DNA from: Xenorhabdus ishibashii | GTDB taxonomy: Bacteria > Pseudomonadota > Gammaproteobacteria > Enterobacterales > Enterobacteriaceae | Assembly (NCBI RefSeq): GCF_002632755.1 | Contig: NZ_NJAK01000001.1 | Span: forward strand, 744,001-808,000 | Direction: 5' to 3' | DNA: 64,000 nucleotides | Shown: positions 30,697 through 40,870 of the stretch, one piece after another | Numbering within the stretch: the first letter of the stretch is position 1 | Layout: the number at the start of each line of letters is the position of its first letter | The notes under the pieces: generated by a model | What the model saw: the letters and a program-made list of their open reading frames with translations, nothing else | Told to the model about the DNA's origin: nothing | Database searches by the model: none | Made by a program: the position numbers and the translations under genes

Positions 30697-33294
30697 GTGC
30701 TAGAAGAATACCGTAAGCACGTAGCCGAGCGTGCAGCTCAAGGCATCGTCCCTAAGCCGTTAGACGCAGCTCAAGCAGCAGCGCTGGTCGAATTACTGAA
30801 GAACCCACCTAAAGGTGAAGACGCTTTTCTGGTAGATCTACTGACCAATCGTGTTCCTCCTGGTGTAGATGAAGCTGCTTATGTTAAAGCAAGTTTCCTT
30901 GCTGCCGTTGCTAAGGGAGAAGCAACCTCTCCTTTGGTGACCCAGGAAAAAGCCATTGAATTGTTAGGAACCATGCAGGGTGGGTATAATATCCACGCTT
31001 TAATTGATGCCTTAGATGATGAAAAGTTAGCTCCGATTGCGGCGAAGGCTCTTTCTCATACTTTGCTGATGTTTGACAGCTTCTATGATGTAGAAGAAAA
31101 AGCAAAAGCGGGTAATGTCTATGCCAAACAGATTATGCAATCATGGGCTGATGCAGAATGGTTCCTTGGGCGCCCTGAATTAGAGGAAAAAATCACCGTT
31201 ACCGTCTTTAAAGTTACGGGGGAAACCAACACCGATGATCTTTCTCCTGCTCCTGATGCGTGGTCACGTCCTGATATTCCCCTCCATGCTTTGGCTATGC
31301 TGAAAAATGCCCGTGAAGGTATCGAGCCTGATCAAGCCGGTATCGTAGGCCCAATCAAGCAAATTGAAGCCTTGGGCAAAAAAGGTTACCCGTTGGCTTA
31401 CGTTGGGGATGTTGTTGGTACGGGTTCTTCCCGTAAATCGGCAACTAACTCCGTCTTGTGGTTTATGGGAGAAGATATTCCGTTTGTACCCAATAAACGT
31501 GGTGCAGGCGTGGTATTGGGCGGAAAAATTGCCCCCATTTTCTTCAATACGATGGAAGATGCCGGTGCTCTGCCAATCGAGGTGGATGTTTCCAAACTGA
31601 ATATGGGGGATGTGATTGATATCTATCCCTATAAAGGTGAAATCCGCCATCACGAAACCAATGAGTTATTGGCGAATTTTGCACTGAAAACTGATGTTCT
31701 GATCGATGAAGTACGTGCCGGTGGCCGTATCCCACTGATTATCGGCCGTGGTTTGACAGGCAAAGCGCGTGAAGCTCTGGGCTTGCCACACAGTGATGTA
31801 TTCCGTCAGGCAAAAGCGGTGGCAAAAAGTAATCGAGGCTTCTCACTGGCACAGAAAATGGTTGGTCGTGCTTGCGGTACAGCAGGTATCCGTCCTGGGG
31901 AATATTGTGAACCTAAGATGACCTCTGTTGGCTCTCAGGATACCACTGGGCCAATGACGCGGGATGAATTGAAAGATTTGGCGTGTCTGGGCTTTTCTGC
32001 GGATCTGGTCATGCAATCATTTTGTCATACCGCTGCCTATCCCAAACCTGTTGATGTGACAACGCACCATACTCTGCCTGATTTCATTATGAACCGTGGT
32101 GGGGTATCGTTGCGTCCGGGAGATGGCATTATCCACTCATGGTTGAACCGCATGTTATTGCCAGATACTGTAGGTACAGGTGGAGATTCCCATACCCGTT
32201 TCCCGATTGGTATCTCTTTCCCTGCTGGTTCAGGTCTGGTGGCATTTGCTGCGGCAACAGGCGTCATGCCGTTGGATATGCCAGAATCTGTACTGGTTCG
32301 TTTTAAAGGAAAAATGCAGTCTGGTATAACTTTACGTGATCTGGTTCATGCCATTCCTTATTATGCGATCCAGCAAGGTTTGCTGACCGTTGAAAAGAAA
32401 GGTAAGAAAAATATCTTCTCTGGCCGTATTCTTGAGATTGAAGGTTTGCCAGAACTCAAAGTTGAGCAGGCATTCGAGTTGGCTGATGCCTCTGCGGAAC
32501 GTTCTGCGGCAGGATGTACCATTAAGCTGGATAAAGAGCCAATTATTGAATACTTGCAGTCGAACATTGTTTTGCTGAAATGGATGATTGCAGAAGGTTA
32601 TGGTGATCGCCGGACATTGGAACGCCGTATTATCGGCATGGAAAACTGGCTGAAAGATCCTCAATTATTGGAAGCGGATGCAGATGCTGAATACGCAGCC
32701 GTTATTGAGATCGATCTGGCAGACATTAAAGAGCCTATTTTATGTGCGCCTAATGATCCTGATGATGCACGTCTATTATCCGAAGTAGCTAACAGTAAAA
32801 TTGACGAAGTTTTCATTGGCTCTTGCATGACGAATATTGGTCATTTCCGTGCGGCGGGTAAATTACTGGATCAACATAAAGGCCAGCTACCGACTCGCTT
32901 ATGGGTTGCCCCTCCGACTAAGATGGACGCCGCCCAATTAACAGAAGAAGGTTATTACAGCATTTTCGGCAAGAGCGGAGCACGCATTGAGATCCCAGGT
33001 TGCTCATTGTGCATGGGAAATCAGGCGCGTGTGGCGGATGGTGCAACCGTAGTATCTACCTCTACTCGTAACTTCCCTAACCGCCTTGGTTCCGGTGCAA
33101 ATGTTTACCTTGCTTCGGCGGAGTTGGCGGCTATAGCTTCACTGTTGGGGCGTTTGCCAACACCAGAAGAGTATTTGCAGTTCATGGATAAAGTCGATGA
33201 AACCGCAGCAGATACTTATCGCTATCTCAATTTTGATCAATTGAATCAATACACAGAAAAAGCGGAAGATGTCATCTTCCAAACCGCAGTATAA
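30697..33294 (+). CDS. acnB: AcnB, aconitate hydratase B
   Basis: Main TCA-cycle aconitase, which interconverts citrate and isocitrate. The apo form can bind mRNA in E. coli. It has 865 residues, the same as E. coli AcnB. The start is GTG, preceded by AGGAG. The [4Fe-4S] cluster cysteines are in [10 protein letters not shown] and in [11 protein letters not shown]. The N-terminal HEAT-like domain ([15 protein letters not shown] onward) is present, in the AcnB rather than AcnA order. A strong terminator follows and yacL lies downstream as in E. coli. Confidence 0.99.
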   Translation: MLEEYRKHVAERAAQGIVPKPLDAAQAAALVELLKNPPKGEDAFLVDLLTNRVPPGVDEAAYVKASFLAAVAKGEATSPLVTQEKAIELLGTMQGGYNIHALIDALDDEKLAPIAAKALSHTLLMFDSFYDVEEKAKAGNVYAKQIMQSWADAEWFLGRPELEEKITVTVFKVTGETNTDDLSPAPDAWSRPDIPLHALAMLKNAREGIEPDQAGIVGPIKQIEALGKKGYPLAYVGDVVGTGSSRKSATNSVLWFMGEDIPFVPNKRGAGVVLGGKIAPIFFNTMEDAGALPIEVDVSKLNMGDVIDIYPYKGEIRHHETNELLANFALKTDVLIDEVRAGGRIPLIIGRGLTGKAREALGLPHSDVFRQAKAVAKSNRGFSLAQKMVGRACGTAGIRPGEYCEPKMTSVGSQDTTGPMTRDELKDLACLGFSADLVMQSFCHTAAYPKPVDVTTHHTLPDFIMNRGGVSLRPGDGIIHSWLNRMLLPDTVGTGGDSHTRFPIGISFPAGSGLVAFAAATGVMPLDMPESVLVRFKGKMQSGITLRDLVHAIPYYAIQQGLLTVEKKGKKNIFSGRILEIEGLPELKVEQAFELADASAERSAAGCTIKLDKEPIIEYLQSNIVLLKWMIAEGYGDRRTLERRIIGMENWLKDPQLLEADADAEYAAVIEIDLADIKEPILCAPNDPDDARLLSEVANSKIDEVFIGSCMTNIGHFRAAGKLLDQHKGQLPTRLWVAPPTKMDAAQLTEEGYYSIFGKSGARIEIPGCSLCMGNQARVADGATVVSTSTRNFPNRLGSGANVYLASAELAAIASLLGRLPTPEEYLQFMDKVDETAADTYRYLNFDQLNQYTEKAEDVIFQTAV

Positions 33295-33314
33295 AAAAGT
33301 ATATTGCAGCGAAT

Positions 33315-33341
33315 GGGGAGGCAAATGCTTCCCCTTTTTTT
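33315..33341 (+). terminator. rho-independent terminator of acnB
   Basis: GGGGAGGC (33315-33322) pairs with GCTTCCCC (33327-33334), one G-U among 8 bp, with an AAAT loop and a following TTTTTTT. It lies 20 bp after the acnB stop. Confidence 0.9.
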
Positions 33342-33446
33342 GTTTTTGTATCAGTCTGTGGGTTGGCTCAGATGTGGAAGTAGCAGAAATGTTTAAAATT
33401 CAAATGAAATTATTTGGATTGTGTAGAAATAGTGAGGGGGTATGTG

Positions 33447-33818
33447 ATGGAATATGAATTTATGCAGGACGTTACCGGCCAGATAACAACATCCTTTTCA
33501 ATGGATCATGAAGCCATCGGTCATTGGTTGAATGAAGAAGTGAAAGGCGATTTTCGCGTATTGGATAAAATCATTGTGGCTTTGCAAGAGATTAAAGGCA
33601 GTGAGCGCCAGTGGCAGTTGGCTGGCCATGAATATACGTTATTGATGAGTGAAGGTGAGATCATGATCCGGGCTAATCAACTGCAATTTGATACAGAGGT
33701 TATAGAAGAAGGAATGAGTTACTACGATAACGAGAGTTTGGCTTTTTGTGGGACAGACGATTTTATCAGTATGCTAGCTGATTACAGAGAATTTATTTTG
33801 CAAAAAAAGAAAACGTAA
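33447..33818 (+). CDS. yacL: YacL, conserved protein (UPF0231 family)
   Basis: A small protein of unknown function, 123 residues from ATG 33447. That start gives MEYEFMQDVTG, the family N-terminus, and follows GAGGGGG. The earlier in-frame ATG at 33414 lacks a ribosome-binding site. Conserved blocks are GHWLNEEVK, KGSERQWQLAGHEYTL, MIRANQL and EGMSYYDNESLAFCG. The acnB-yacL pairing is conserved in enterobacteria. Downstream the gene order switches to the mscS region, so this is the last gene of the local E. coli 2-3 min block. Confidence 0.93.
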   Translation: MEYEFMQDVTGQITTSFSMDHEAIGHWLNEEVKGDFRVLDKIIVALQEIKGSERQWQLAGHEYTLLMSEGEIMIRANQLQFDTEVIEEGMSYYDNESLAFCGTDDFISMLADYREFILQKKKT

Positions 33819-33928
33819 GTACTAGTGTTCAAGCAATGAAGGCTTTCAGCCATAATTTATATTCCATTACATTTTTGTGTTGCGATAGTGTTTTTCTATT
33901 TTTTGAACAGAAAACTATTTTTGAAACA

Positions 33929-33990
33929 GGAGCCTATATCCTGCCGGTGGCATTCAGTGTGAATAATGGCATTGAATGGAGATAGGTTCC
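33929..33990. repeat. hairpin repeat, copy 3 (yacL-mscS junction)
   Basis: GGAGCCTATATCC (33929-33941) pairs with GGAGATAGGTTCC (33978-33990) at 11 of 13 positions. The outer sequence matches the hairpins at 22299 and 22437. It sits at the point where gene order changes from the acnB block to the mscS block. It also contains the upstream ATG (33976) that could be mistaken for the mscS start. Confidence 0.6.
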
Positions 33991-34011
33991 AACAATAACG
34001 GTGGACTTTAT

Positions 34012-34884
34012 ATGGAAAAGATCAATCTGTCACATGAGATTGATAAAGCGGCAAGCTGGTTTACCAACAATCAGGATCTACTGATTCAGTATGCGGTAAA
34101 CATTGTATCTGCCATTTTGATTCTTATCGTTGGCTTATTTGTTGCCAAATTGGCTAATAAAGCGACTAAGCGTGTTATGTCACTGCGTGGTATTGATACT
34201 ACCATTTCTGATTTTTTGTCCGCAATTATTCGTTATGCCATCATCGCGTTTACGATTATCGCCGTTCTTGGGAAATTGGGCATTCAGACTGCATCTGTGA
34301 TCGCTGTCATCGGTGCCGCAGGTTTGGCAGTAGGTCTGGCTTTACAAGGCTCACTGTCTAATTTTGCTGCTGGTGTGTTATTAGTCCTTTTCCGTCCACT
34401 TCGTACTGGCGAATATGTCAGTATTGGGGCTGTGGAAGGAACAGTTATGCAAGTACAAATTTTCTCAACAACATTACGCACAGCAGATGATCGTATCATT
34501 GTGATCCCCAACGGTAAGATTATTGCGGACAATATTATTAATACCAGCCGTGAGCCTAACCGCCGTACCCAAATTATGGTAGGAGTTGCATATAATGCGG
34601 ATATTGATGAAGTGAAAAGCGTGTTGGGTGATGTGATTAAAGCAGATAAACGTATTCAACATGAAAAAGGCGTCACGATCCGCCTGCATGAAATGGCTCC
34701 TTCATCATTGAACTTTATTGTGCGTGTATGGACCACTAATGGTGACGCCTGGAATGTATATTGGGATTTGATGGAAAACTTTAAGCGTACTTTGGATAAA
34801 CACAATATCGGCATTCCATTCCCACAAATGGATGTTTATTTACACCAGCAAAATAGTGCCTTACAGAAGAAGGCGAACGAATAA
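34012..34884 (+). CDS. mscS: MscS, small-conductance mechanosensitive channel
   Basis: Homoheptameric inner-membrane channel that opens at high membrane tension to save cells from osmotic down-shock. ATG 34012 gives [16 protein letters not shown] and a 290-residue protein, close to the E. coli length. The frame from 33976 starts inside a hairpin repeat. Three membrane segments are seen (about 25-50, 65-85 and 92-125). The pore-lining TM3 has the Ala/Gly pattern [20 protein letters not shown]. The cytoplasmic beta domain includes [16 protein letters not shown] terminator-like hairpin follows. fbaA, upstream in E. coli, is absent. Confidence 0.96.
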   Translation: MEKINLSHEIDKAASWFTNNQDLLIQYAVNIVSAILILIVGLFVAKLANKATKRVMSLRGIDTTISDFLSAIIRYAIIAFTIIAVLGKLGIQTASVIAVIGAAGLAVGLALQGSLSNFAAGVLLVLFRPLRTGEYVSIGAVEGTVMQVQIFSTTLRTADDRIIVIPNGKIIADNIINTSREPNRRTQIMVGVAYNADIDEVKSVLGDVIKADKRIQHEKGVTIRLHEMAPSSLNFIVRVWTTNGDAWNVYWDLMENFKRTLDKHNIGIPFPQMDVYLHQQNSALQKKANE

Positions 34885-34896
34885 TCAAGATAATCG

Positions 34897-34919
34897 TGGT
34901 GTGAGAATTTCTCACACCA
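34897..34919 (+). terminator. hairpin after mscS
   Basis: Perfect 9-bp arms TGGTGTGAG (34897-34905) and CTCACACCA (34911-34919) with a 5-nt loop, 12 bp after the mscS stop. There is no T-run, so it may be a weak terminator. Confidence 0.55.
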
Positions 34920-35066
34920 AATCTGACTTGTTTGATCGCAAGTTTGGATAAGACCATCATCATTCTTCCTAATGGTGTATTAGAATCATTCATTTTTACT
35001 AATGCATCATCTTGATTAATATGCATTGATATCGTAACTAATTGAATAACTATTAGGAATCTTTGC

Positions 35067-35708
35067 ATGTTTTCGACATTTATTCAGGGTTTTTTCCTCA
35101 GTGCTGCCATGATCCTTCCGCTTGGGCCACAAAATGTATTTGTCATGCAGCAAGGGAGCAGAAAACAGTTCCACTTAATGAGTGCCACATTATGTTCCAC
35201 CAGTGACGCATTCCTCATCATTGCAGGGATATTTGGTGGAAGCGCCTTGTTAGGGCAATCAATACTTTTATTGCAGGCGGTGACATGGGGAGGTGTTGCA
35301 TTTTTGCTCTGGTATGGGTGGGGCGCTTTTCGAGCAGCACTATCAGCAGAAGTTGAACTTTCTCGTACAGAAAAAATTGTTCAAAGCCGTTGGCGAGTCA
35401 TTGGGACACTATTCGCAGTCACGTGGCTGAATCCTCATGTTTATCTGGATACTTTTGTCGTATTGGGAAGCATAGGTGGGCAATTGTCAGCCGAGCTTCG
35501 GCCGTGGTTTACCACCGGAGCGGTAATGGCATCGATCAGTTGGTTTTTTGCATTGTCATGCTTGTCTGCGTGGTTTGCACCTGTGCTTAATCAACCCAGA
35601 GCACAGAGGATCATCAATATCTTTGTTGGCTGCGTGATGTGGTATATCGCCTGGAATCTTATCAAGCAAGGATACAGATTTTTTATTGATTACAATTTCT
35701 CTCTATAG
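35067..35708 (+). CDS. argO: ArgO, LysE-family arginine exporter
   Basis: Inner-membrane amino acid exporter of 213 residues with about six hydrophobic segments. Family motifs are [18 protein letters not shown] near the N-terminus, [27 protein letters not shown] and [17 protein letters not shown]. In E. coli ArgO exports arginine and its gene is activated by ArgP, which is encoded 0.8 kb downstream here on the opposite strand. The same regulation is plausible but not shown by the sequence. Confidence 0.95.
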   Translation: MFSTFIQGFFLSAAMILPLGPQNVFVMQQGSRKQFHLMSATLCSTSDAFLIIAGIFGGSALLGQSILLLQAVTWGGVAFLLWYGWGAFRAALSAEVELSRTEKIVQSRWRVIGTLFAVTWLNPHVYLDTFVVLGSIGGQLSAELRPWFTTGAVMASISWFFALSCLSAWFAPVLNQPRAQRIINIFVGCVMWYIAWNLIKQGYRFFIDYNFSL

Positions 35709-35788
35709 ATGCTCCATAGATTACTTCTCTATAAATAGTGTGCTAATGTTTTTGAAAGCACCTTACTCATGTCATTTTAGGAGGTCTT

Positions 35789-36523
35789 GTGAAACATAAA
35801 TCACTGGTATTGGCTGCGATGATGGCTTTAGGAAGCCTGTCTTGTATGACTGCTTCCGCTGCTGATTCACTATCTATTCCCCATATTTCCACTTCTGGTA
35901 ACGCGATAGTTAAAGCGACACCAGATATGGCTACTTTGGTAATCCATGTGAGTGAAACTCAAAAGAGTGCGGCAGAAGCAAAGCAAAAGGTAGACGGGCG
36001 CGTTGCGAAATATTTTGATTTTCTGAAAAACAGTGGCATCGAAAAGAAAGATATTGATGCCGCTAATCTGCGCACTCAGCCAGAATATCAATATGAGCAA
36101 AAGAGTGGAAAATCAAGTATTACGGGTTATAGGGCGTCGCGGTCGGTTGAAGTGAAAGTGCATAAACTGGAGCAACTGAATACCTTATTGGATGGTGCCC
36201 TGAAAGCAGGGCTGAATGAGATTAACTCCGTTCAGTTTGGTGTAAGTAATCCGCAACGTTACCGTGATGAGGCCAGACAAAAAGCCATTGAGAATGCTAT
36301 CCAACAGGCAACTACCTTGGCGAAAGGATTCAATAGTAAGTTAGGTCCTGTATATAGCATTAATTATCGTGCGCCTGAAGCTGTGCCTGTCCCAATGAGC
36401 CGCCTGAAATACCAGGCAAATCTGTTGGCAGCACCAGCTTCTGACTCAGCCAGTGAAACTTACGAACCACAGAGTATTGAGTTTTCTGATCACGTTGATA
36501 CAGTTTTTGAATTACAGCGTTAA
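35789..36523 (+). CDS. yggE: YggE, periplasmic SIMPL-domain protein
   Basis: A 244-residue secreted protein. The signal peptide is [20 protein letters not shown] followed by TASA, cut before ADS. The remainder is one SIMPL (DUF541) domain, with [20 protein letters not shown], the [20 protein letters not shown] region and the late block [13 protein letters not shown]. coli YggE is linked to resistance to oxidative stress, though its biochemical role is unknown. AGGAGG precedes the start (35780-35785). The stop overlaps the argP stop by 4 bp on the opposite strand. Confidence 0.94.
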   Translation: MKHKSLVLAAMMALGSLSCMTASAADSLSIPHISTSGNAIVKATPDMATLVIHVSETQKSAAEAKQKVDGRVAKYFDFLKNSGIEKKDIDAANLRTQPEYQYEQKSGKSSITGYRASRSVEVKVHKLEQLNTLLDGALKAGLNEINSVQFGVSNPQRYRDEARQKAIENAIQQATTLAKGFNSKLGPVYSINYRAPEAVPVPMSRLKYQANLLAAPASDSASETYEPQSIEFSDHVDTVFELQR

Positions 36524-37425
36524 TGAGTTTCATCTTCCTGACGTAACATCTGGCGTCCTCGTTTTAGCAGGGCGTCAGTGACTTTTCTCATTGTTCCACT
36601 TTCAGGAGCAAAACGATGCCAATAAAGCATACGGCGCTGGCACAGTCCTGGTGTTAGATCGATTAACTCGCCGGCTTTTAGCTCCTTGTCAATTTGAAGG
36701 TGTGGGATCATACAACAAGTTGAACCTTGTTTTGCTAATTGAACGAAGGCTTCCGAAGAGTTCACAATATGGCAAGGTACACTTCCCGGCGATAAATCGA
36801 AATTCTGTTGTAAAAATGCTTGATGCATGTCATCTAAATGGTCGAATGCAACCGCAGGTGCTTTCAGTAATGCCGAACGTGTGACGCCATTTGGGAAAAA
36901 ACGGTCTGCAAATGCTGGAGAGGCTACAAACAGGTAATCCAGAGCACCTAATTTATCAACCAAACAGCTTGGCAGAGGCTGGGACTGAATACTAATCGCC
37001 CCGACAACTTCACCACGCCGCAAACGTTCTTGAGTCCGGGTTTCATCTTCCACCTGAATATTTAGCCGAATAGGCAAATCAGACAAAACAGGGTGGAGAG
37101 CGGGTAAAAGCCACGTTGCCAGGCTATCCGCATTAACAGCCAGGGAGAGCAACAACGGGATTTCATTACTATTTTCATCACCAAGCCATTGCGCTTCCAG
37201 CAGTTCTACCTGATGTAATAGCGCAAGTAACTTTTGCCCTTGTTCTGTAGGATGGGGAGGAACAGTGCGTACCAATAGCGGCTGACCAAACATATTTTCT
37301 AATTGTTTGATTCTCTGGGATACCGCTGATTGGGTAATACAAAGTTTTTGCGCTGCTCGCTCAAAACCACGTTCTTTGATCACTGCATCGAGTGCTTGCA
37401 ATGATCGGTAATCAGGACGTTTCAT
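36520..37425 (-). CDS. argP: ArgP, LysR-family regulator
   Basis: LysR-type transcriptional regulator of 301 residues (also called IciA). The N-terminal helix-turn-helix is [20 protein letters not shown] followed by [15 protein letters not shown]. The C-terminal effector domain responds to lysine and arginine in E. coli, where ArgP activates argO and other genes. Here it lies divergent from rpiA across 180 bp and convergent with yggE with a 4-bp overlap, the same arrangement as E. coli. Confidence 0.96.
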   Translation of the reverse strand: MKRPDYRSLQALDAVIKERGFERAAQKLCITQSAVSQRIKQLENMFGQPLLVRTVPPHPTEQGQKLLALLHQVELLEAQWLGDENSNEIPLLLSLAVNADSLATWLLPALHPVLSDLPIRLNIQVEDETRTQERLRRGEVVGAISIQSQPLPSCLVDKLGALDYLFVASPAFADRFFPNGVTRSALLKAPAVAFDHLDDMHQAFLQQNFDLSPGSVPCHIVNSSEAFVQLAKQGSTCCMIPHLQIDKELKAGELIDLTPGLCQRRMLYWHRFAPESGTMRKVTDALLKRGRQMLRQEDETH

Positions 37426-37604
37426 TGAAAATAAGGTTCTCCGTGTTTGCTCTTTTCGTGTTACAGCTCAATATTAAAACCATTATGTGGCCTAATTAGC
37501 ATTATGCCATTAGCACTATGCCATATTTTTGCATGAGGTGAGCCAATATTGTTTATACTAGCCGTCAGATTTTTCCTTGTAACTGATTATAGGCTGTGAT
37601 CAAT

Positions 37605-38264
37605 ATGACTCAGGACGAACTGAAAAAAGCAGTAGGTTGGGCAGCATTGGAATACGTTAAACCAGACACAATTGTCGGTGTCGGTACAGGTTCTACCGCA
37701 GCACATTTTATTGATGCGTTAGGCACTATCAAAGATAAAATTGTCGGTGCAGTGTCGAGTTCAGAAGCATCGACTGAGAAATTGAAAAGTCTCGGTATTC
37801 CTGTGTTTGACTGCAATGAGGTCGACACTTTGGATATTTACGTTGATGGTGCTGATGAAATTAATGGCCAAATGCAGATGATCAAAGGCGGCGGCGCAGC
37901 GTTAACCAGAGAAAAAATCATCGCGGCGGTTGCGAAGAAATTTATTTGTATTATTGATTCGTCTAAGCAAGTCGATGTGTTAGGCAAATTTCCTCTGCCA
38001 GTTGAAGTCATCCCAATGGCGCGGGCTTATGTGGCTCGTGAGCTGGTGAAATTGGGAGGAACACCAGTTTATCGTGAAAATGTAGTGACAGACAATGGCA
38101 ACCATATTCTGGATGTCCACAATCTCTCTATTATTGATCCCATTGAATTAGAAAATAAGATCAATGGGATCATTGGCGTGGTAACTGTGGGACTCTTTGC
38201 TAATCGAGGAGCGAATGTGGTGCTGGTAGGTACTGCTGATGGCGTTAAAACGCTCACTGAATAA
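37605..38264 (+). CDS. rpiA: RpiA, ribose-5-phosphate isomerase A
   Basis: Pentose-phosphate enzyme that interconverts ribulose-5-phosphate and ribose-5-phosphate. ATG 37605 gives [15 protein letters not shown] and exactly 219 residues, the family length. A GTG at 37596 would add three codons. Active-site segments are [12 protein letters not shown], the acidic VDGADEI, the [11 protein letters not shown] loop and NGNHILDV. It is followed by a clear terminator and then serA, as in E. coli. Confidence 0.98.
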   Translation: MTQDELKKAVGWAALEYVKPDTIVGVGTGSTAAHFIDALGTIKDKIVGAVSSSEASTEKLKSLGIPVFDCNEVDTLDIYVDGADEINGQMQMIKGGGAALTREKIIAAVAKKFICIIDSSKQVDVLGKFPLPVEVIPMARAYVARELVKLGGTPVYRENVVTDNGNHILDVHNLSIIDPIELENKINGIIGVVTVGLFANRGANVVLVGTADGVKTLTE

Positions 38265-38271
38265 TCATTTA

Positions 38272-38308
38272 TTGAGGGTAGAATAGTCTGCCCTCAAAAT
38301 ATTTTTAT
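38272..38308 (+). terminator. rho-independent terminator of rpiA
   Basis: An 11-bp stem 38272-38282 / 38287-38297 (one G-U pair, loop ATAG) begins TTGAGGG and closes CCCTCAA, then runs into AATATTTTTAT. It lies 7 bp after the rpiA stop. Confidence 0.88.
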
Positions 38309-38330
38309 ATTTATTCAAAATAGAAAATTT

Positions 38331-38346
38331 AGTGATATATATCACG
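38331..38346. promoter_or_regulatory. candidate CRP site upstream of serA
   Basis: AGTGATATATATCACG fits TGTGA-N6-TCACA at 8 of 10 consensus positions and contains the perfect palindrome GTGATATATATCAC. It lies about 190 bp before serA. E. coli serA is controlled by Lrp and cAMP-CRP, which makes the match credible. AT-rich DNA does give chance matches. Confidence 0.45.
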
Positions 38347-38534
38347 GTTTTGTCTAAAAAAGCCTCAAAATCCTGCTTTTATCTTATAACGAATTATTTT
38401 ACTTTGCATAACAACTTATTTACTATTGTTTATTCTGTAATATAAGCAATCGATTGTATTGCCGTTACCGTTTTTTTTGTTATTTTGGTGCAATCGATAT
38501 GCATTATAAAAGTAAGTACAACTAGGGCGGGTAA

Positions 38535-39776
38535 ATGGTTAAGGTATCTTTAGAAAAGGACAAAATTAAATTTCTGCTGTTGGAAGGTGTTCACCAAAGT
38601 GCAGTAGATAGCCTGAAAGCGGCAGGGTACAGCAATATTGAATATCACAAAGGGGCATTAGAACCTGAAGAATTAAAAGCAGCGATTCGTGATGCTCGGT
38701 TTGTCGGAATTCGTTCCCGTACCCAATTGACCGAAGAGGTTTTTGCCGCCGCGGAAAAACTGGTTGCAGTTGGGTGTTTTTGTATTGGTACTAACCAGGT
38801 TGACCTGAAAGCCGCCGCAAAGCGTGGTATTCCGGTATTTAATGCCCCCTTTTCTAATACTCGCTCGGTCGCCGAAATGGTATTAGGTGAGCTGTTGTTG
38901 CTATTGCGCCGTATTCCTGAGGCGAATGCAAAAGCTCACAGTGGGATATGGGATAAGCAGGCAAAAGGTTGCTACGAAGCACGTGGAAAAAAATTAGGTA
39001 TTATCGGCTACGGGCATATTGGTACACAGCTTGGCATTTTGGCTGAAAATATTGGCCTGAATGTCTATTTCTATGATATTGAAAATAAATTGCCATTAGG
39101 TAATGCACAACAAGTTCATCATTTGTCTGAATTGTTGAATATGAGTGATGTTGTGAGCCTGCATGTTCCTGAGACAACTTCAACCAAAAATATGATTGGT
39201 GCAGCAGAACTGGAATTGATGAAACCAGGCTCAATTTTGATCAATGCATCACGTGGTACTGTGGTCGATATTGATGCACTCAGCACGGCATTGGAAACAG
39301 GGCATCTCTCTGGCGCAGCGATTGACGTTTTTCCCCATGAACCGGCAACAAACAATGACCCTTTCATTTCACCATTAAGCCAGTTTGATAACGTACTGCT
39401 GACGCCGCATATTGGGGGATCGACGCAAGAAGCCCAGCAAAATATCGGTTATGAAGTTTCGGGTAAACTGGTCAAATATTCGGACAATGGCTCTACATTA
39501 TCAGCGGTCAATTTCCCCGAAGTATCGCTTCCTGTTCATGCCAAGGATACTAACCGCTTACTGCATATCCATGAAAATCGGCCTGGTATCTTGACCAGCA
39601 TTAACCAAGTGTTCACTGAGCAAGAAATCAATATTGATGCCCAATATTTGCGGACTGACAGCAACATTGGTTATGTGGTGATTGATATCACGACGCAGAA
39701 TTCAGCCCAGGCTGAACTGGTTTTACAAAAACTGAAATCCTTGCCTGGCACGATCCGTTCTCGCTTGCTTTACTAA
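38535..39776 (+). CDS. serA: SerA, D-3-phosphoglycerate dehydrogenase
   Basis: NAD-dependent first enzyme of serine synthesis, inhibited by serine through its ACT domain. It has 413 residues. Domain order is a split substrate domain, the NAD fold with GYGHIGTQLG, catalytic segments NASRGTVVDID and PHEPATNN, the catalytic histidine in LLTPHIGGSTQEA, and a C-terminal ACT domain (RLLHIHENRPGILTSINQVF). Two CAATCGAT sequences and a CRP-like palindrome lie upstream. Serine made here feeds the glycine and one-carbon genes nearby. Confidence 0.98.
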   Translation: MVKVSLEKDKIKFLLLEGVHQSAVDSLKAAGYSNIEYHKGALEPEELKAAIRDARFVGIRSRTQLTEEVFAAAEKLVAVGCFCIGTNQVDLKAAAKRGIPVFNAPFSNTRSVAEMVLGELLLLLRRIPEANAKAHSGIWDKQAKGCYEARGKKLGIIGYGHIGTQLGILAENIGLNVYFYDIENKLPLGNAQQVHHLSELLNMSDVVSLHVPETTSTKNMIGAAELELMKPGSILINASRGTVVDIDALSTALETGHLSGAAIDVFPHEPATNNDPFISPLSQFDNVLLTPHIGGSTQEAQQNIGYEVSGKLVKYSDNGSTLSAVNFPEVSLPVHAKDTNRLLHIHENRPGILTSINQVFTEQEINIDAQYLRTDSNIGYVVIDITTQNSAQAELVLQKLKSLPGTIRSRLLY

Positions 39777-39833
39777 GATATAATGGCTGGTTAAAAGGTC
39801 ATTGTTGATTAAAACGAAACGCATTAAAAAATA

Positions 39834-39861
39834 AGGGGCTATTGAAAGCACAATAGTCCCT
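39834..39861 (-). terminator. terminator of fau (minus strand)
   Basis: AGGGGCTATTG (39834-39844) pairs with CAATAGTCCCT (39851-39861) at 10 of 11 positions. On the minus strand it is followed by TTATTTTTTAA. It lies 26 bp past the fau stop codon and between convergent serA and fau. Confidence 0.75.
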
Positions 39862-39887
39862 GTTAACTCACTGAGTAGAATACTAAT

Positions 39888-40484
39888 TCATATCCATTGC
39901 CATACTTTTTCTGGTGTAATGATCTCTGGCAGAGGAATATCCCAATTCTCACTAGGCAGTTTTGCAACTAACTGAAAATTGTGAGCTAATCCAATCGGAT
40001 AAAAATTCTGTTGTTGCCATCTTGCGAGAGTCCTGTCGTAGAAACCGCCGCCCATCCCCAGTCGTTGCCCTGTACAATCGAAAGCGACCAGAGGAATAAA
40101 CATAACATCAAGTTCAGAGATGGATAAAACCCGCCGGATATCCAACTGAGGCTCCTCGATATTAAAGCGGCTGCGAATAAGAGGCGTATCGGCGCAATAA
40201 CGGAGAAACAGCAGGTGATTCCGGCTGAAAGGATGCAATATTGGCAAATAAACCTGTTTGTTTTGCTGCCAAAGTTGTTGAATTAGCGCACGTGTATCTA
40301 ATTCCCCATCAAAGGAAAGGTAGAGGGCAATTTTATCAGCTTGCTGGATCTTAGGGTGAGCTATAGCCTGTTTAACGGCTTGGTTGGCAAATTGCGATTG
40401 TTGTTCGGGAGATAGATTTTGACGTAGTTGCCGAATTTTTTTTCTAATGGATTGACGCAGAGAAAGAGAAGAATCTGATTGCAT
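39888..40484 (-). CDS. fau: 5-formyltetrahydrofolate cyclo-ligase
   Basis: ATP-dependent enzyme (YgfA) that converts 5-formyl-THF to 5,10-methenyl-THF and so clears an inhibitor of folate enzymes. It has 198 residues. The N-terminal SIRKKIRQLRQNLSPEQQ and the C-terminal nucleotide-binding segment GQRLGMGGGFYDRTLARW are typical. As in E. coli it lies just downstream of the 6S RNA gene on the same strand, about 55 bp from the RNA 3' end, so it is probably cotranscribed with ssrS. Confidence 0.95.
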   Translation of the reverse strand: MQSDSSLSLRQSIRKKIRQLRQNLSPEQQSQFANQAVKQAIAHPKIQQADKIALYLSFDGELDTRALIQQLWQQNKQVYLPILHPFSRNHLLFLRYCADTPLIRSRFNIEEPQLDIRRVLSISELDVMFIPLVAFDCTGQRLGMGGGFYDRTLARWQQQNFYPIGLAHNFQLVAKLPSENWDIPLPEIITPEKVWQWI

Positions 40485-40538
40485 GATACCTGCCTGTTAA
40501 TCAACGCAGAAAAGGATACAAAACAGATAAAAAATGGG

Positions 40539-40723
40539 AGGTTCTCCAAGATGCCGTTACAGGTGGTAACCCTTGAACCCTTGGTTCAAGGTGAACGCAG
40601 AGTCGTTGCTATTAGGCTTCTTGGTCTGGCCAAGCATGCTCACAAGAAACGTAACACCACATTCTATAGAGATGAAATATCGGCTCAGGGGACTTCCCTG
40701 CTCACGAACACCTCAGAGAAAAC
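40539..40723 (-). ncRNA. ssrS: 6S RNA
   Basis: On the minus strand the 5' end reads TTTTCTCTGAGGTGTTCGTG and the 3' end ATCTTGGAGAACC, which pair to close the long hairpin as in E. coli 6S RNA. Conserved internal blocks include TCCCCTGAGCCGATATTTCA, GTGAGCATGC and CACCTTGAACCAAGGGTTCA. The length of about 185 nt matches the E. coli RNA. It binds sigma-70 RNA polymerase in stationary phase. It lies between zapA and fau on the same strand, the standard context. Ends are placed by analogy and may be off by a few bases. Confidence 0.95.
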
Positions 40724-40745
40724 TTTTTGCTGCTTAAACTACCTA

Positions 40746-40777
40746 AATAGGCTTTAAACAATGCTATGAAGCCTATT
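40746..40777 (-). promoter_or_regulatory. hairpin between zapA and ssrS
   Basis: Perfect 9-bp arms AATAGGCTT (40746-40754) and AAGCCTATT (40769-40777). No T-run follows on either strand. It is just upstream of the 6S RNA 5' end and could separate zapA and ssrS transcripts. Confidence 0.4.
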
Positions 40778-40870
40778 GTATGGAACTGAACGAAGAAAGC
40801 AACTGCTTATATTAATCTATAGTGATTACAGCCTGATTTATCAACAAGATTACGTTGAAGGGTAAGAGTA

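Noticed and set aside
33976..34011. Upstream ATG giving a longer MscS
   Set aside because: It falls inside the hairpin repeat and adds 12 residues not seen in the family. ATG 34012 matches the normal N-terminus.
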